Positions 1 through 8,296 of a stretch of 64,000 nucleotides of DNA are shown here, in pieces. The notes beneath the pieces were generated by a model that saw only the letters and a program-made list of their open reading frames with translations, did not search any database and was not told where the DNA came from. Source of the stretch: Streptomyces sp. NBC_00224 (GTDB taxonomy: Bacteria; Actinomycetota; Actinomycetes; Streptomycetales; Streptomycetaceae); contig NZ_CP108106.1 in assembly GCF_041435195.1 (NCBI RefSeq), positions 8,507,001-8,571,000 on the forward strand. The letters are read 5' to 3'. The number at the start of each line of letters is the position of its first letter. The stretch's first letter is position 1. A program made the translations under genes and the position numbers.

Positions 1-906
1 GCCTGCGCGAGCGCGGTGTTCGGCGACCACGGCCCGGCGATCCCGGCCCGTTACGCCTTCGAGGTCTGCACCGAGCACCCGGGCCCGGTGCCCACCCAGG
101 ACGGCTACGACATGCTGGTCACCACGGGTCTCGACGCGTTGGAGCGCGCGGACACCGTGCTGGTCGCCGGATGGCAGCAGCCGCCGGGCACCGCGGTGTC
201 GCCCGCTGTGGTCGCCGCGGTCCGCCGGGCGCACCAGCGCGGCGCGCGGGTCGTCAGTCTCTGCTCGGGTGCGTTCGTGCTCGCCGCCGCCGGACTGCTG
301 GACGGCCGTCGGGCCGCCACCCACTGGGCCCGCGCCGCCGAGTTGGCCGCTCGGTTTCCGCGAGTCGGGGTCGACCCCGCGGTGCTGTACGTGGATCACG
401 GCGACGTCGCCACGAGCGCCGGATCGGCGGCCGGTGTCGACCTCAGCCTGCACCTGGTGAGCGCGGACCAGGGCGCCGCGTACGCGATGCGGATCGCCCG
501 GCAGATGGTGATGCCCCCGCACCGCGAGGGCTGCCAACTGCAATATGCCGAACTGCCGACCTCCGGACCGGTCACCGACTCGCTGGCCCCGCTGCTGGAG
601 TGGCTGTCGGGACGGCTGGACCAACCCGTCAGCGTCGCCGACATGGCGCACCGCTCCCAGGTCTCACCCCGCACGCTGACCAGACGCTTCACCGAGCAAC
701 TGGGTGTGAGCCCCGGACGCTGGCTGCTGGACCGGCGGATCGCCGCTACCCGGGCGCTGCTGGAGGAGACCGACCTGCCGGTGGAGACCATCGCGCGCAA
801 AGTCGGCCTCTCCTCGGCCGTCAACCTGCGCCGGCGCTTCCACGACGCCCTGCGCACCACACCTGCCGCGTACCGGCGGGCCTTTCGTGCGGAGAGGGCG
901 GGGTAG
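1..906 (+). CDS. GlxA-type transcriptional regulator, 5'-truncated by window edge
   Basis: The reading frame is open to base 1, so the start lies outside the window. The visible part has two domains: a DJ-1/PfpI-like half with the nucleophile-elbow motif SLCSGAFVLA and a following THW stretch, and a C-terminal AraC-type double helix-turn-helix (SVADMAHRSQVSPRTLTRRF ... VETIARKVGLSS ... LRRRFHDAL). This pair defines the GlxA/FtrA family, which binds DNA and often senses small nitrogenous or amino-acid ligands; the ligand here is unknown. About 20-30 residues are probably missing at the N-terminus compared with family members of about 320 residues. The stop at 904-906 is followed by an IS scar rather than a partner gene. 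Confidence 0.88.
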   Translation, partial: ACASAVFGDHGPAIPARYAFEVCTEHPGPVPTQDGYDMLVTTGLDALERADTVLVAGWQQPPGTAVSPAVVAAVRRAHQRGARVVSLCSGAFVLAAAGLLDGRRAATHWARAAELAARFPRVGVDPAVLYVDHGDVATSAGSAAGVDLSLHLVSADQGAAYAMRIARQMVMPPHREGCQLQYAELPTSGPVTDSLAPLLEWLSGRLDQPVSVADMAHRSQVSPRTLTRRFTEQLGVSPGRWLLDRRIAATRALLEETDLPVETIARKVGLSSAVNLRRRFHDALRTTPAAYRRAFRAERAG

Positions 907-918
907 GTACCCGCGGGT

Positions 919-1035
919 TCGGCGACGGGGCCGTGAGGCGAGTGCGGCCTGACGTCGCTCGTGCCACAACGGGCCGATCTCAGTGACGAGTTTGGCAATC
1001 ACCTCGGGCGTGAGGCCCGTGATCCGCCGGCTTCG
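919..1035 (-). pseudogene. Remnant of an IS5-like transposase N-terminus
   Basis: The minus strand reads ITGLTPEVIAKLVTEIGPLW then HERRQAALASRPRRR. I recognise this as the N-terminal helix-turn-helix block of a Streptomyces DDE transposase family. The similarity stops abruptly at the end of the upstream regulator gene, and nothing of the catalytic DDE part follows. It is an insertion-sequence scar. The rest of 907-1188 shows no gene. No flanking terminal repeats could be identified. Confidence 0.5.
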
Positions 1036-1188
1036 GATGATCGTGCACGTGCCCGGTTCCCCGCCGCACAGCTGTTTTCCGCCAGGTGGGGTCGGTGTTG
1101 GTCGCTTCTGGGCAATCCAAGGGCGAGATACGGCCACTTCTTTCAACAGCATCGCAACTGGGCGTCATCGTTCGTTTACATTCCGATC

Positions 1189-1404
1189 ATGTCTGATACG
1201 CAGTACGTGCCGCAGTTGCCGCAGGAGGAAACCGCCTTGATTCGTGCGTGGCACAAGCGTGGCTATGAAGCCGCCCGGCAGGAGGCGGCGAGCGGTGAGC
1301 GGCTGGTGCGCTGTCTGGGGCTGGACCGCACGGTGGTGAACCGGCTGGAGCGCGAGCACGACGGCCGACTGGTGGAATACGTCGCCCACCGGCTGAGCCG
1401 GTGA
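1189..1404 (+). CDS. Small conserved-looking protein, 71 aa, unknown function
   Basis: The ATG at 1189 opens a 71-residue frame (MSDTQYVPQLPQEETALIRA...), rich in Glu and Arg. Its stop overlaps the GTG of the following kinase gene by four bases (GTGA), so the two are probably translated together. No signal peptide or membrane segment is visible. The helical, charged composition would suit a small accessory or regulatory protein. The coupling to the kinase and the HAD-GT20 gene is the main reason to think it is real. No family was recognised. Confidence 0.6.
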   Translation: MSDTQYVPQLPQEETALIRAWHKRGYEAARQEAASGERLVRCLGLDRTVVNRLEREHDGRLVEYVAHRLSR

Positions 1405-2330
1405 CACCCGTGTCGTCTCAGCGGGCGAACGACGCGGTGCTCATCGCCGGGGCCTACTCGGTCGACCTGGTCCTCACGGATCTGCGCGGTCCGGTGAGGG
1501 CGGGGACCGAGGTGTGGGCCGGTGGGCTGGACATGGTGCCCGGCGGGGCGTTCACCTTGGCGATGGGGTTGCACCGGTTGGGGCGCCGAGCGGTGTGGGC
1601 GGCCGATTTCGGCACCGACGTCTTCAGCCGTGAGGTCCTGGCGACAGCGCGCCGGGAAGGCATGGACGAGACGGGTTTCCGGCGTCACCAACACCCTGTG
1701 CGCAACGTGACGGTGGCTCTGTCCGATCGCCAGGATCGGGCAATGATCGCCTACGAGGACCCCGTCACGGCGCGTCCCCTCGCAGAGTTGATCGATGTAT
1801 TCCGGCCGACGGTGGTGATGCTCCCCTTTCTCCAGTTCGGCCCGGACATCACCGGCGCCTTGGAGGCGGCCGCGCGGCACGGGGCCCGAGTGTTCATGGA
1901 CTGCCAGGACTATCCCGGGCACATCGGCATGGACGAAGTACGCAAGGCGCTGGGGCAGGTGGACGTATTCGCGCCCAACGAGTCAGAAGCGCTGCGGGTG
2001 TCCCGGGCCGACACGGTCGAAGAGGCGCTTGCACTGCTTTCCGACCTGGTACCCACGGTGGTGATCAAGCGGGGACCAGCGGGAGCGATCGCCGCCGCGA
2101 ACGGCCGTCGAGCACGTCAAGCCTCTCCCAGGGTGCCGGTAGTGGACACGACCGGGGCCGGAGACTGCTTCAACGTGGGCTTCGTGCACCGGTGGATGGA
2201 CGGCCGCCCGCTTCACGACTGCCTGGCAGCGGGCGTGGCCTGCGGAGCAGCAGCCGTCACCGGACCGGGCTCCAGCAACGCGCTCAACGCCCCCGAGCTC
2301 GCTACATGGCTCACCCGGCTGCCGCACTGA
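1401..2330 (+). CDS. PfkB-family sugar or nucleoside kinase
   Basis: A 309-residue ribokinase-fold kinase. The N-terminal PfkB signature region (VPGGAFTLAMGLHRLG) and the C-terminal catalytic signature DTTGAGDCFNVGFV, with the catalytic Asp in GAGD, are both intact, so an active ATP-dependent kinase is expected. The substrate cannot be read from sequence. The GTG start at 1401 overlaps the upstream small gene by four bases, and the HAD-GT20 fusion begins 29 bases after its stop. The three are likely one operon. If so, the kinase could supply a phosphorylated sugar or polyol acceptor for the glycosyltransferase; this is inference. Confidence 0.85.
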   Translation: MTPVSSQRANDAVLIAGAYSVDLVLTDLRGPVRAGTEVWAGGLDMVPGGAFTLAMGLHRLGRRAVWAADFGTDVFSREVLATARREGMDETGFRRHQHPVRNVTVALSDRQDRAMIAYEDPVTARPLAELIDVFRPTVVMLPFLQFGPDITGALEAAARHGARVFMDCQDYPGHIGMDEVRKALGQVDVFAPNESEALRVSRADTVEEALALLSDLVPTVVIKRGPAGAIAAANGRRARQASPRVPVVDTTGAGDCFNVGFVHRWMDGRPLHDCLAAGVACGAAAVTGPGSSNALNAPELATWLTRLPH

Positions 2331-2359
2331 ACGTGGAACGAGAAAGACAGGGGGCTGTC

Positions 2360-4510
2360 GTGAACGATCGCGCGAGCCGGGCCCATGCCCGTGACTGGCA
2401 TGTACCCGCGGGCGAAAGAGTGCTGGTCGCCGACCTTGACGGCACGCTGCTTGGCGGCGACCAGGAGAGCCGCTTGCGGCTGCGCCGGGCACTGGAGCGC
2501 CACCCGGACATCACCGTCGTCTTCGCCACCGGTCGCAGCCTGAGTTCCGTACGGACGCTGCTGCGGCAGGATCCGCTGCTCCCAGCACCACGGTGGATTG
2601 TCGCGGACGTCGGTGCCAGCGTCATCGACGCGACCGACATGAGGCACATCGACGCGCTGGAACGACCACTGCGGATGGGATGGCCCGGGCACGAACACGT
2701 CCGGGAGACACTGCGCGGCTTCCCTCAACTCGCGTACCAGAAGGTTGCCCAGGAAGGGCGCTGCTCGTTCTATCTGGCTCCCGAAGGGCTGACTGGCGCC
2801 CTCACTTCGGCAGTGGAGAACATGGGATGCTCCTGGTCCTACAGCGAAGATCGCTATTTCGACGTTCTGCCTCCGTACGCGGGTAAGGGTCCGGCCGTCC
2901 GGCAGCTCGTGCACACGCATCAGTGGCCCTTGTCCAGCCTGCTCGTCGCCGGTGACTCGCTCAATGACCTTTCGCTGTTCCACCTGCGCTCTCACGGGGT
3001 CATCGTGGGCAACGCCGAAGCGGCCCTCACCGAGCGAGCCCCCGACGACCCCCTGATCCACCGCTCCCACCTCGACGGTGGCGCCGCCATCCTCTCGGCG
3101 CTGCAACGCCTCAACTGGGTCAAGCCTCCCGCACCGGTAGTCATCGGCTACCATCGTGCGCCTGCTCGCTGGAGCGAAGGACGATGGGAACAGCCCTCCA
3201 GCCCCAACGGCATCCTGCCCACCCTGACATCCATCCTCGGCTGCCAGAACAAGGACCGCGAACCGCATGCCGTGTGGGTCGCCGCGGTCACCGCCGAAGG
3301 ACACGACACCTGGCCCGCCTCGTTCCCCGATCGCCTGCCCATGGCCCTGCTGCCCGTGTCGCCGTCACGCTGGACCGGCTACTTCCACCGGGCCTGCAAG
3401 GAGACGCTGTGGCCGGCGCTGATGTCCCAGCCGCACCTCATCCACCACAACCCGGCCCACTGGGCCGACTACGAGCAGGTCAACGCCACCTTCGCACACC
3501 ACATCAGCGCGCATACCGCCCATGGCGGAACGGTGTGGCTGCACGACTACAACCTCTGGCTCGTCCCTGGCCTCCTCAAGCGCAGCCGGCCGGACCTGAC
3601 CGTCGGCCTGTTCCACCACACCCCCTTCCCCCCGCCGGAGGTCTTCCGGGCGCTGCCCGTCGCCGATCAGCTGCACGCCTCCCTCACCCAACTGGACTGG
3701 GCAGGCTTCCACACGGCCGCCTTCGCCGACCACTTCCAGCAGCTCCTGCACGACAGGACCACCGTCCCACGCACCGGCGTCCACCCCCTGGGCATCGACC
3801 AGGCAGCCGTCGCAGCCCTCGCACGCTCCCGCGCCCCCCACGCCGCAACCGAAGACGGCCTGCTGGTGTTGTCCGTGGAACGCCTGGACTACGCCAAAGC
3901 CCCCGTCCACAAGATCCGCGCCCTCGCGGCCCTGCTCGACCGGCAACCAGAGCTGCGTGGACGGCTCCGTTTCCGGCTCGTGTGTCCGCCACCCGAGCCC
4001 GGGATCCGCGCCTACGAGACAACCCGCATCGAACTCGAAGAGGCCATCACCACACTCAACGCCCGCTGGAGCGCCGGTGAATGGCAGCCAGTGGAATACA
4101 TCCCCCGATCGCTCCCCTTCACGGAGGTCATGGACCACTACCTGGCAGCCGACGTCTTCTGGGTGACCTCCCTGGCCGACGGGATGAACCTCACCGTCCA
4201 GGAATACCTCACCGCCCAGGCCGCCTCCGGCCGCGCAGGCATCCTGGTCCTGTCCCGACACACCGGTGTCGCCCAGCAGTTCGGGAACGCGGCACTGCTC
4301 ACCGACCCCCACCACCCGCAAGACCTCGTAGACACCCTGCACACCGCGCTGACCATGCCTCCATCTCGTCGCATGGCAAACACCGCCCACCTGATCCACC
4401 TGCTCGACGCGGCCACACCCTCCGACTGGGCCCGCGCTGTCATCGCGGCCATCGCCGACCAGGCCGGACAGCCGTCAGGCCCGCCCACCCGGACGACCGT
4501 CCAGCAGTGA
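2360..4510 (+). CDS. HAD phosphatase fused to GT20 (trehalose-6-P synthase-like) glycosyltransferase
   Basis: Of several in-frame starts I chose GTG 2360 because AGGGGG lies six bases upstream; it gives 716 residues. Residues ~20-265 form an HAD-IIB phosphatase: VADLDGT (Asp25, Asp27), TGRS, and GDSLND near 198-203. Residues ~270-700 resemble GT20: WLHDYNLWLVP, FHHTPFPP, SVERLDYAK and DGMNLTVQEY. GT20 enzymes transfer glucose from a nucleotide sugar onto a phosphorylated acceptor, and a linked phosphatase then releases the free osmolyte. The domain order (phosphatase first) is the reverse of eukaryotic TPS-TPP fusions. The N-terminal glycine-rich loop of OtsA is replaced, so the product need not be trehalose; glucosylglycerol-type or other glycosides are possible. 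Confidence 0.85.
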   Translation: MNDRASRAHARDWHVPAGERVLVADLDGTLLGGDQESRLRLRRALERHPDITVVFATGRSLSSVRTLLRQDPLLPAPRWIVADVGASVIDATDMRHIDALERPLRMGWPGHEHVRETLRGFPQLAYQKVAQEGRCSFYLAPEGLTGALTSAVENMGCSWSYSEDRYFDVLPPYAGKGPAVRQLVHTHQWPLSSLLVAGDSLNDLSLFHLRSHGVIVGNAEAALTERAPDDPLIHRSHLDGGAAILSALQRLNWVKPPAPVVIGYHRAPARWSEGRWEQPSSPNGILPTLTSILGCQNKDREPHAVWVAAVTAEGHDTWPASFPDRLPMALLPVSPSRWTGYFHRACKETLWPALMSQPHLIHHNPAHWADYEQVNATFAHHISAHTAHGGTVWLHDYNLWLVPGLLKRSRPDLTVGLFHHTPFPPPEVFRALPVADQLHASLTQLDWAGFHTAAFADHFQQLLHDRTTVPRTGVHPLGIDQAAVAALARSRAPHAATEDGLLVLSVERLDYAKAPVHKIRALAALLDRQPELRGRLRFRLVCPPPEPGIRAYETTRIELEEAITTLNARWSAGEWQPVEYIPRSLPFTEVMDHYLAADVFWVTSLADGMNLTVQEYLTAQAASGRAGILVLSRHTGVAQQFGNAALLTDPHHPQDLVDTLHTALTMPPSRRMANTAHLIHLLDAATPSDWARAVIAAIADQAGQPSGPPTRTTVQQ

Positions 4511-4859
4511 GCGGCGCCGACTGTTCTGCGACGCCGTGGATCGCACCGTTGCGCTGTGGTGGTCTGCAGGTGTGGCCAGGGGCTACTGCCTACAGAAGAG
4601 CACTGTAAATAACATGATCCTGCTCCTTCACTGTCGTCGCTCCAAGCTCGCGGTCAACTGCAGGTCGTTATTTAAACTCATCAGCAACCCCAAGAGATGA
4701 AGTGGGGCGTGTGCCTGAAGCGAGTGCTGAAGGGAGTTACTGTGCTTCAGCGCCGGGGGAGGGTGTAATCACCGTGGTGACGGTTCGGTGTCTCGACCTG
4801 GGAGAGACGCTGGTGGGATGGCTTGTTGGCTGACTCGGCAGGTGGATTGAGGAGAGGGC
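4511..4859. other. Intergenic stretch with an A+T-rich inverted repeat, possible element boundary
   Basis: No gene is seen. An 8-bp perfect inverted repeat, TAAATAAC at 4606-4613 and GTTATTTA at 4667-4674, brackets 53 bases and stands out in this G+C-rich DNA. A direct repeat CTGCAGGT occurs at 4564-4571 and 4658-4665. The recombinase-like gene follows at 4860. These could be binding or end sequences of the element, but nothing proves it. Confidence 0.4.
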
Positions 4860-6020
4860 GTGCGTAGGTACGAGGCACTGTCGGTACGGCAGTTGGCTGC
4901 TGCTGCAGAGCGTGTGGCACCGCGGGATCCGGACAGTTGGGAGGGCCGGGAGCCGGTTGTCGGAGTGGGCGGGATTCCTGTGAGGGTGTCGCCGGCGCGG
5001 GCACGTCAGTTGTGGATGGTTGTCGGGATGTGGGATCGGGCGGTGGGTCGTACGGAGATGCCGGATCGGGCGCGGCGTTCGGCGTCGCAGTTGTTCACCC
5101 CGCCTGTGCTGCGTGAGTTCTGGGAGCTCGCGCAGTCGGGGCAGTTGCGGGCGCTGCGGCCGGAGCGGGGCCGGAAGGCGGAGTTGCCGTTGGCGACGTT
5201 GCGGATCGTGCGGGACTGTCTCGGGATCCTGGGTTCTCTCGTGTCGCCGAAGGGCAGGCTTCTTGGGCTCCCTTCGGTGCCGCAGCCCGTGTTGAAGGAG
5301 ACCGTGCGCGCCGAGTCGTTGGGGATGCTGTATCGGCGGTTGGTGGATTTGGCCGGGGCGAGCCCGTTGGAGCGGGACGGGGTGGCTCTGTCTTACGAGG
5401 ACCGGACACGTTTGCTGGCCATGATCTCCGTGGTACTGGATACTGCGCCGCGCTCTGGCGAGCTCGCGGCTGTGCGGCTGGCCGACTTGACGTCTGGTGA
5501 ACGGGCTCTGAGGGTGCGTCGTAGACAGCAGAAGGCCCCGCCCAACCGCGCGGAGGAAGTCGCCGCGCTGGCGGAGGTTGATCCGTCCTCGGTGAGGGCG
5601 GTGTTGTGGGGCAATCGCCATCAGGTGTCCGAGTGGACCTATCAGCGGATCGTGGCGGCGTTGGGTGAGTTGGAGCCGCTGCCGGAGGCTGAGTGGTATC
5701 GGCTGCAGGAAGGTACGCGGGTGGCAGTGCGCCGGTGGCTTGAGGTCCGTGAGCAGTTGGTGGAGTCGCTGCCGCTCACGGGTGGCCGCTCGGCGCTGTG
5801 GGTGACGCTGGTGCCGACGAAGGCGGGACCGGCTGGGATCACTCTGCGTCCGCAGGGCTTGACCCAGGCGTTCGCGCGGGGGATGACCGCGCTGAACTGG
5901 CTGATGGCTGGGCAGTATGGGTGGGAGCCGATGCCGGTACGTATGGAGCAGCTACGCCGAGCGGTGGTGGCAGAGCCACTCGGGCCATCCGAGCTGTCGG
6001 AACTGGTACCGAGGTCCTGA
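4860..6020 (+). CDS. Degenerate tyrosine recombinase / integrase-like protein
   Basis: GTG 4860 is preceded by an AGGAGAGG ribosome site, giving 386 residues. Residues ~180-230 look like the start of a phage-integrase catalytic domain: LLAMISVVLDTAPRSGELAA, where the Arg-Ser-Gly-Glu-Leu matches the first catalytic Arg box of the family. The later HxxR box seems reduced to MEQLRR near the C-terminus, and I see no clear nucleophilic Tyr after it. It is therefore either a diverged DNA-binding relative or an inactive recombinase. It is followed by a gene-poor, repeat-rich stretch and a Rep-like gene, as in integrated plasmid-type elements. Confidence 0.55.
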   Translation: MRRYEALSVRQLAAAAERVAPRDPDSWEGREPVVGVGGIPVRVSPARARQLWMVVGMWDRAVGRTEMPDRARRSASQLFTPPVLREFWELAQSGQLRALRPERGRKAELPLATLRIVRDCLGILGSLVSPKGRLLGLPSVPQPVLKETVRAESLGMLYRRLVDLAGASPLERDGVALSYEDRTRLLAMISVVLDTAPRSGELAAVRLADLTSGERALRVRRRQQKAPPNRAEEVAALAEVDPSSVRAVLWGNRHQVSEWTYQRIVAALGELEPLPEAEWYRLQEGTRVAVRRWLEVREQLVESLPLTGGRSALWVTLVPTKAGPAGITLRPQGLTQAFARGMTALNWLMAGQYGWEPMPVRMEQLRRAVVAEPLGPSELSELVPRS

Positions 6021-7424
6021 GGCGCCTGTGCCTGGCTGGTGATGCTGAGCGCGCCTGCCGATTTATGGCGGAGTTTCTGAGTCGTGTGCGCGCGGTCTGC
6101 TCCGCAGACGCGACGCGCCGCCGCTACGCGGCGGCTGCTGTGGGAACGCTCCGCGCTCCCACAGCCGGCGGAACGCTCCGCGTTCCGTGGGGTCGGCTGG
6201 ATGTGCTCGCCGTGAGGTTGCTTCGGTTTCGTTTGGTGTCCCAGTAGGCAAGCGTCCCTGAGGCATGTCGGGAGTGATGTCGGTGGTGTGGTGCGGCTGA
6301 CCCGGGCTCCAGGGCGGCCACCCGTACGGTACGGGAGTTCGGCTGCGCGGTGGCCTCCGGAGGCAGGGCCGACAGGACGGCGGCCAGGTCGTCGAAGGAG
6401 AGCCCTCCGACAGCGGGCGGTCGGTCACCGCGGCTGTGGACCATGTTGCTGGGCAGTGGCCCGCAGCATCGTGCCGTAGAGCGGGTTCGCGGCCGGGTGC
6501 AGAGCCGGCCTGCAGGCGGTGCGGGCCATGCCCCGGGCGCCGCGGACTGGGCGTTGCGCGCGGCGAAAGTGTGGTCACCGGAGAGCCTGGCGTGCAGAGG
6601 TTCGGCACGCTCGGACTGGGTGGGGAGCGGGGGCAGCCTGGGGCATGAAGCGGCTCTTCCACAACGAGTGACAGGGTGATCAACTTGTAGGGGCAAGCAT
6701 GCCGGGCCCTACCCTGAGGAGAAACCGGTATTCGAGACACACCACACCCTTGACCGCCCGCAGTTGGCGCGAAACGGATGGCGTCACGGTGTTCGCAAAC
6801 GCTGAGTCACTCTTGTGTCGGCGCCGCCGAGCGAGGGGTCACGCGAGTGCCGTCCGTGCGCATGGAGCGGTTGCTGGTTGACCCGGGTCTCCAGCCACGC
6901 CGGCCCGAGGCGTTCGACGCGGCCCTGCGGCCCTCAGACGGCCTCCAGATGCCCTGCCGGTGTTGCCCCCGCGCCGTCGGCTGGGCAGGCCTGCCGGGGC
7001 CTGGAGGAGGCGCCGAGGCAGGCATTCTGGGATGGGCGGGCCGGGCAACCGCCGCGAGGTGTGGGCTGACGGGGGAGCAGGTGACGTCCGTGATGCGGGC
7101 AGCCGTGGTGAGCAGTGCGGTCAACGCCGTTGTGCGCCCAGGTGCGTTCCCGTCGCTTGGGTTGTGCGACGACCGATGTCTCGCGCGCGTCCTGTGGTTG
7201 CTGTTACGGCATCAGGTGGGTTCTCAGCAACGATGGTGTTCGGCTACAGCTGTGTCGGGGGCATGGTTCACCGGAAGGCCCCCTGGGGCCTGGAGGGGTG
7301 CGCGGAGCGCAGGACCATGACCTATTGGATGGTCCAGCGCATCCGAGGCGCTGGCGCGGGGGTGGACGGGGGTGGCGTGAGCCCCCGTCAGTTGATGAGT
7401 CCGCGCAGCGGACCTCGGGTTCGC
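6021..7424. other. Gene-poor stretch inside the plasmid-like remnant
   Basis: Apart from the hairpin cluster at 6095-6187, I see no convincing gene in this 1.4 kb. The many open frames are Arg/Pro/Gly-rich and inconsistent with each other, typical of non-coding high-GC DNA. Short relics could be hidden, but no family motif was recognised on either strand. Confidence 0.5.
6095..6187. repeat. Cluster of four consecutive hairpins with triplet loops
   Basis: Four perfect inverted repeats lie head to tail: 6095-6109 (GTCTGC/GCAGAC, loop TCC), 6117-6135 (GCCGCCGC/GCGGCGGC, loop TAC), 6137-6165 (nine-base arms GCTGTGGGA/TCCCACAGC around an inner CGC-TCC-GCG) and 6169-6187 (CGGAACGC/GCGTTCCG, loop TCC). 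On the minus strand most loops read GGA. The tight series is unlike a normal terminator. It lies 75 bases after the recombinase-like gene. Confidence 0.75.
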
Positions 7425-7488
7425 CTGGTTGGGGATTCCTCTGGTTGGGTTTCGTTGGGGTTGGAGCTTCGTCTGGTTGGTCATTCGT
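7425..7488 (+). repeat. Four tandem 16-bp repeats
   Basis: Units begin at 7425, 7441, 7457 and 7473, exactly 16 bases apart, with consensus CTGGTTGGNNNTTCGT. Three of four units have the full CTGGTTGG core; the third reads GGGGTTGG. The array runs almost directly into the 23-bp array at 7499. Two adjacent repeat families of different period are typical of replication-control or operator regions. Confidence 0.75.
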
Positions 7489-7498
7489 TTAGTTCGGG

Positions 7499-7613
7499 GT
7501 CAGATGCTGATGCCCGCAGAGGTCAGGGAGTGACACTCCCTGGTGTCACATACTGGCATCCAGGAGAGTCATCATCTGATGGTCCGGGGGGTCACAATCT
7601 GACACTCCGGAGG
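7499..7613 (+). repeat. Five 23-bp iteron-like direct repeats
   Basis: GTCA recurs at 7499, 7522, 7545, 7568 and 7591, exactly 23 bases apart, and every unit also has TG at positions 10-11 and C at position 17 (core GTCANNNNNTGAYRYYCC; the third unit has TGG). A 23-bp period is about two helical turns, so a protein could bind all copies on one face. The array lies 243 bases from the stop of the Rep-like gene at 7856-8296. It fits an iteron-type plasmid origin or an operator array. Inside it, AGGGAGT-GAC-ACTCCCT (7525-7541) can also fold as a hairpin. Confidence 0.8.
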
Positions 7614-7655
7614 GGGCTCGCTCGCCGCGAAGCCCGGAGCGGTGTTCCGGCGTGC

Positions 7656-7671
7656 GTCCGGCCAGCCGGAC
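7656..7671. repeat. Perfect palindrome between iterons and Rep-like gene
   Basis: GTCCGGC and GCCGGAC are separated by two bases. It could be a dimer-binding site or the stem of a terminator for the minus-strand gene whose stop is at 7856. The rest of 7614-7855 shows no gene. Confidence 0.5.
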
Positions 7672-7855
7672 GTTCGGTCGGCTCACGCAGGAGTCTACTC
7701 GCGTAGGCGACGAGGCGTAGGGCCGGGCCGGGGGCGGGCAGTTCGGACGGGTGCCGCGGAAAGTCCGGGCACGGCCGGGGTCCGTGCGGGGGAACCGGGC
7801 CGTGCCGAGGGGGTGGTCGTGGCTGCCGCCTGGCCACGTCCGAGGGCGGGTGCGG

Positions 7856-8296
7856 TCAGCCGAGGGCCGGTGTGTCGCTCCCGCTGTTGAACGAGGTGTA
7901 GAACTCGCCCAGGCTCAGGGGGCCCTCGTAGGTCTTCCTGGGCAGTTCGTGGATCCGATAGACGGTCTGGGACCGCAGCGGGTTCCGGGGGTTGCGGCCC
8001 GTCCGCGACTCGACCGCGTCGATGGCCTTGAGCTCGTGGAGGTATTTGCGGAGCGTGGTTTTCGATTTCACTCCGGAGATCTTCAGAAGGTTGTCCTGCC
8101 TCGTCCAGACCAGTGTGTCGCCGTGCTGTTTTCGGAGGGTGTTCACATGCGTATAAAGGGTCCAGTAAAGCGTTTTGGCCCCTGGCGAGATCTCGGAGAG
8201 CAGAACCCAGTCAGGTATGTATGTATATCCGAGCCGTGGGGTGCGACCCGGTTCCAGTCCTGCGTCGACAGCGAGATCTGGGTCCGAAGGCGCCAT
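7856..8296 (-). CDS. Winged-helix DNA-binding protein, Rep-like
   Basis: The ATG at 8296 (AAGGAC upstream) gives 146 residues. The centre reads LGYTYIPDWVLLSEISPGAK then TLYWTLYTHVN, followed by a predicted recognition region WTRQDNLLKISGVKSKTTLR and a tail TVYRIHELPRKTYEGPLSLG. I recognise this as a helix-turn-helix family common on Streptomyces plasmids and integrative elements, similar in layout to the N-terminal winged helix of replication initiators. An upstream in-frame start at 8365 is less likely because family similarity begins after 8296. Its neighbours, the two repeat arrays, support a role in replication or its control; this is inference. Confidence 0.75.
   Translation of the reverse strand: MAPSDPDLAVDAGLEPGRTPRLGYTYIPDWVLLSEISPGAKTLYWTLYTHVNTLRKQHGDTLVWTRQDNLLKISGVKSKTTLRKYLHELKAIDAVESRTGRNPRNPLRSQTVYRIHELPRKTYEGPLSLGEFYTSFNSGSDTPALG

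Noticed and set aside
6095..6187. A true chromosomal or plasmid telomere
   Set aside because: The cluster is internal, only four stems long, and no Tpg/Tap genes are present; kept only as a possible relic.
7499..7613. CRISPR array reading of the 23-bp repeats
   Set aside because: Repeats are contiguous without spacers, are diverged from each other, and no cas gene is near.
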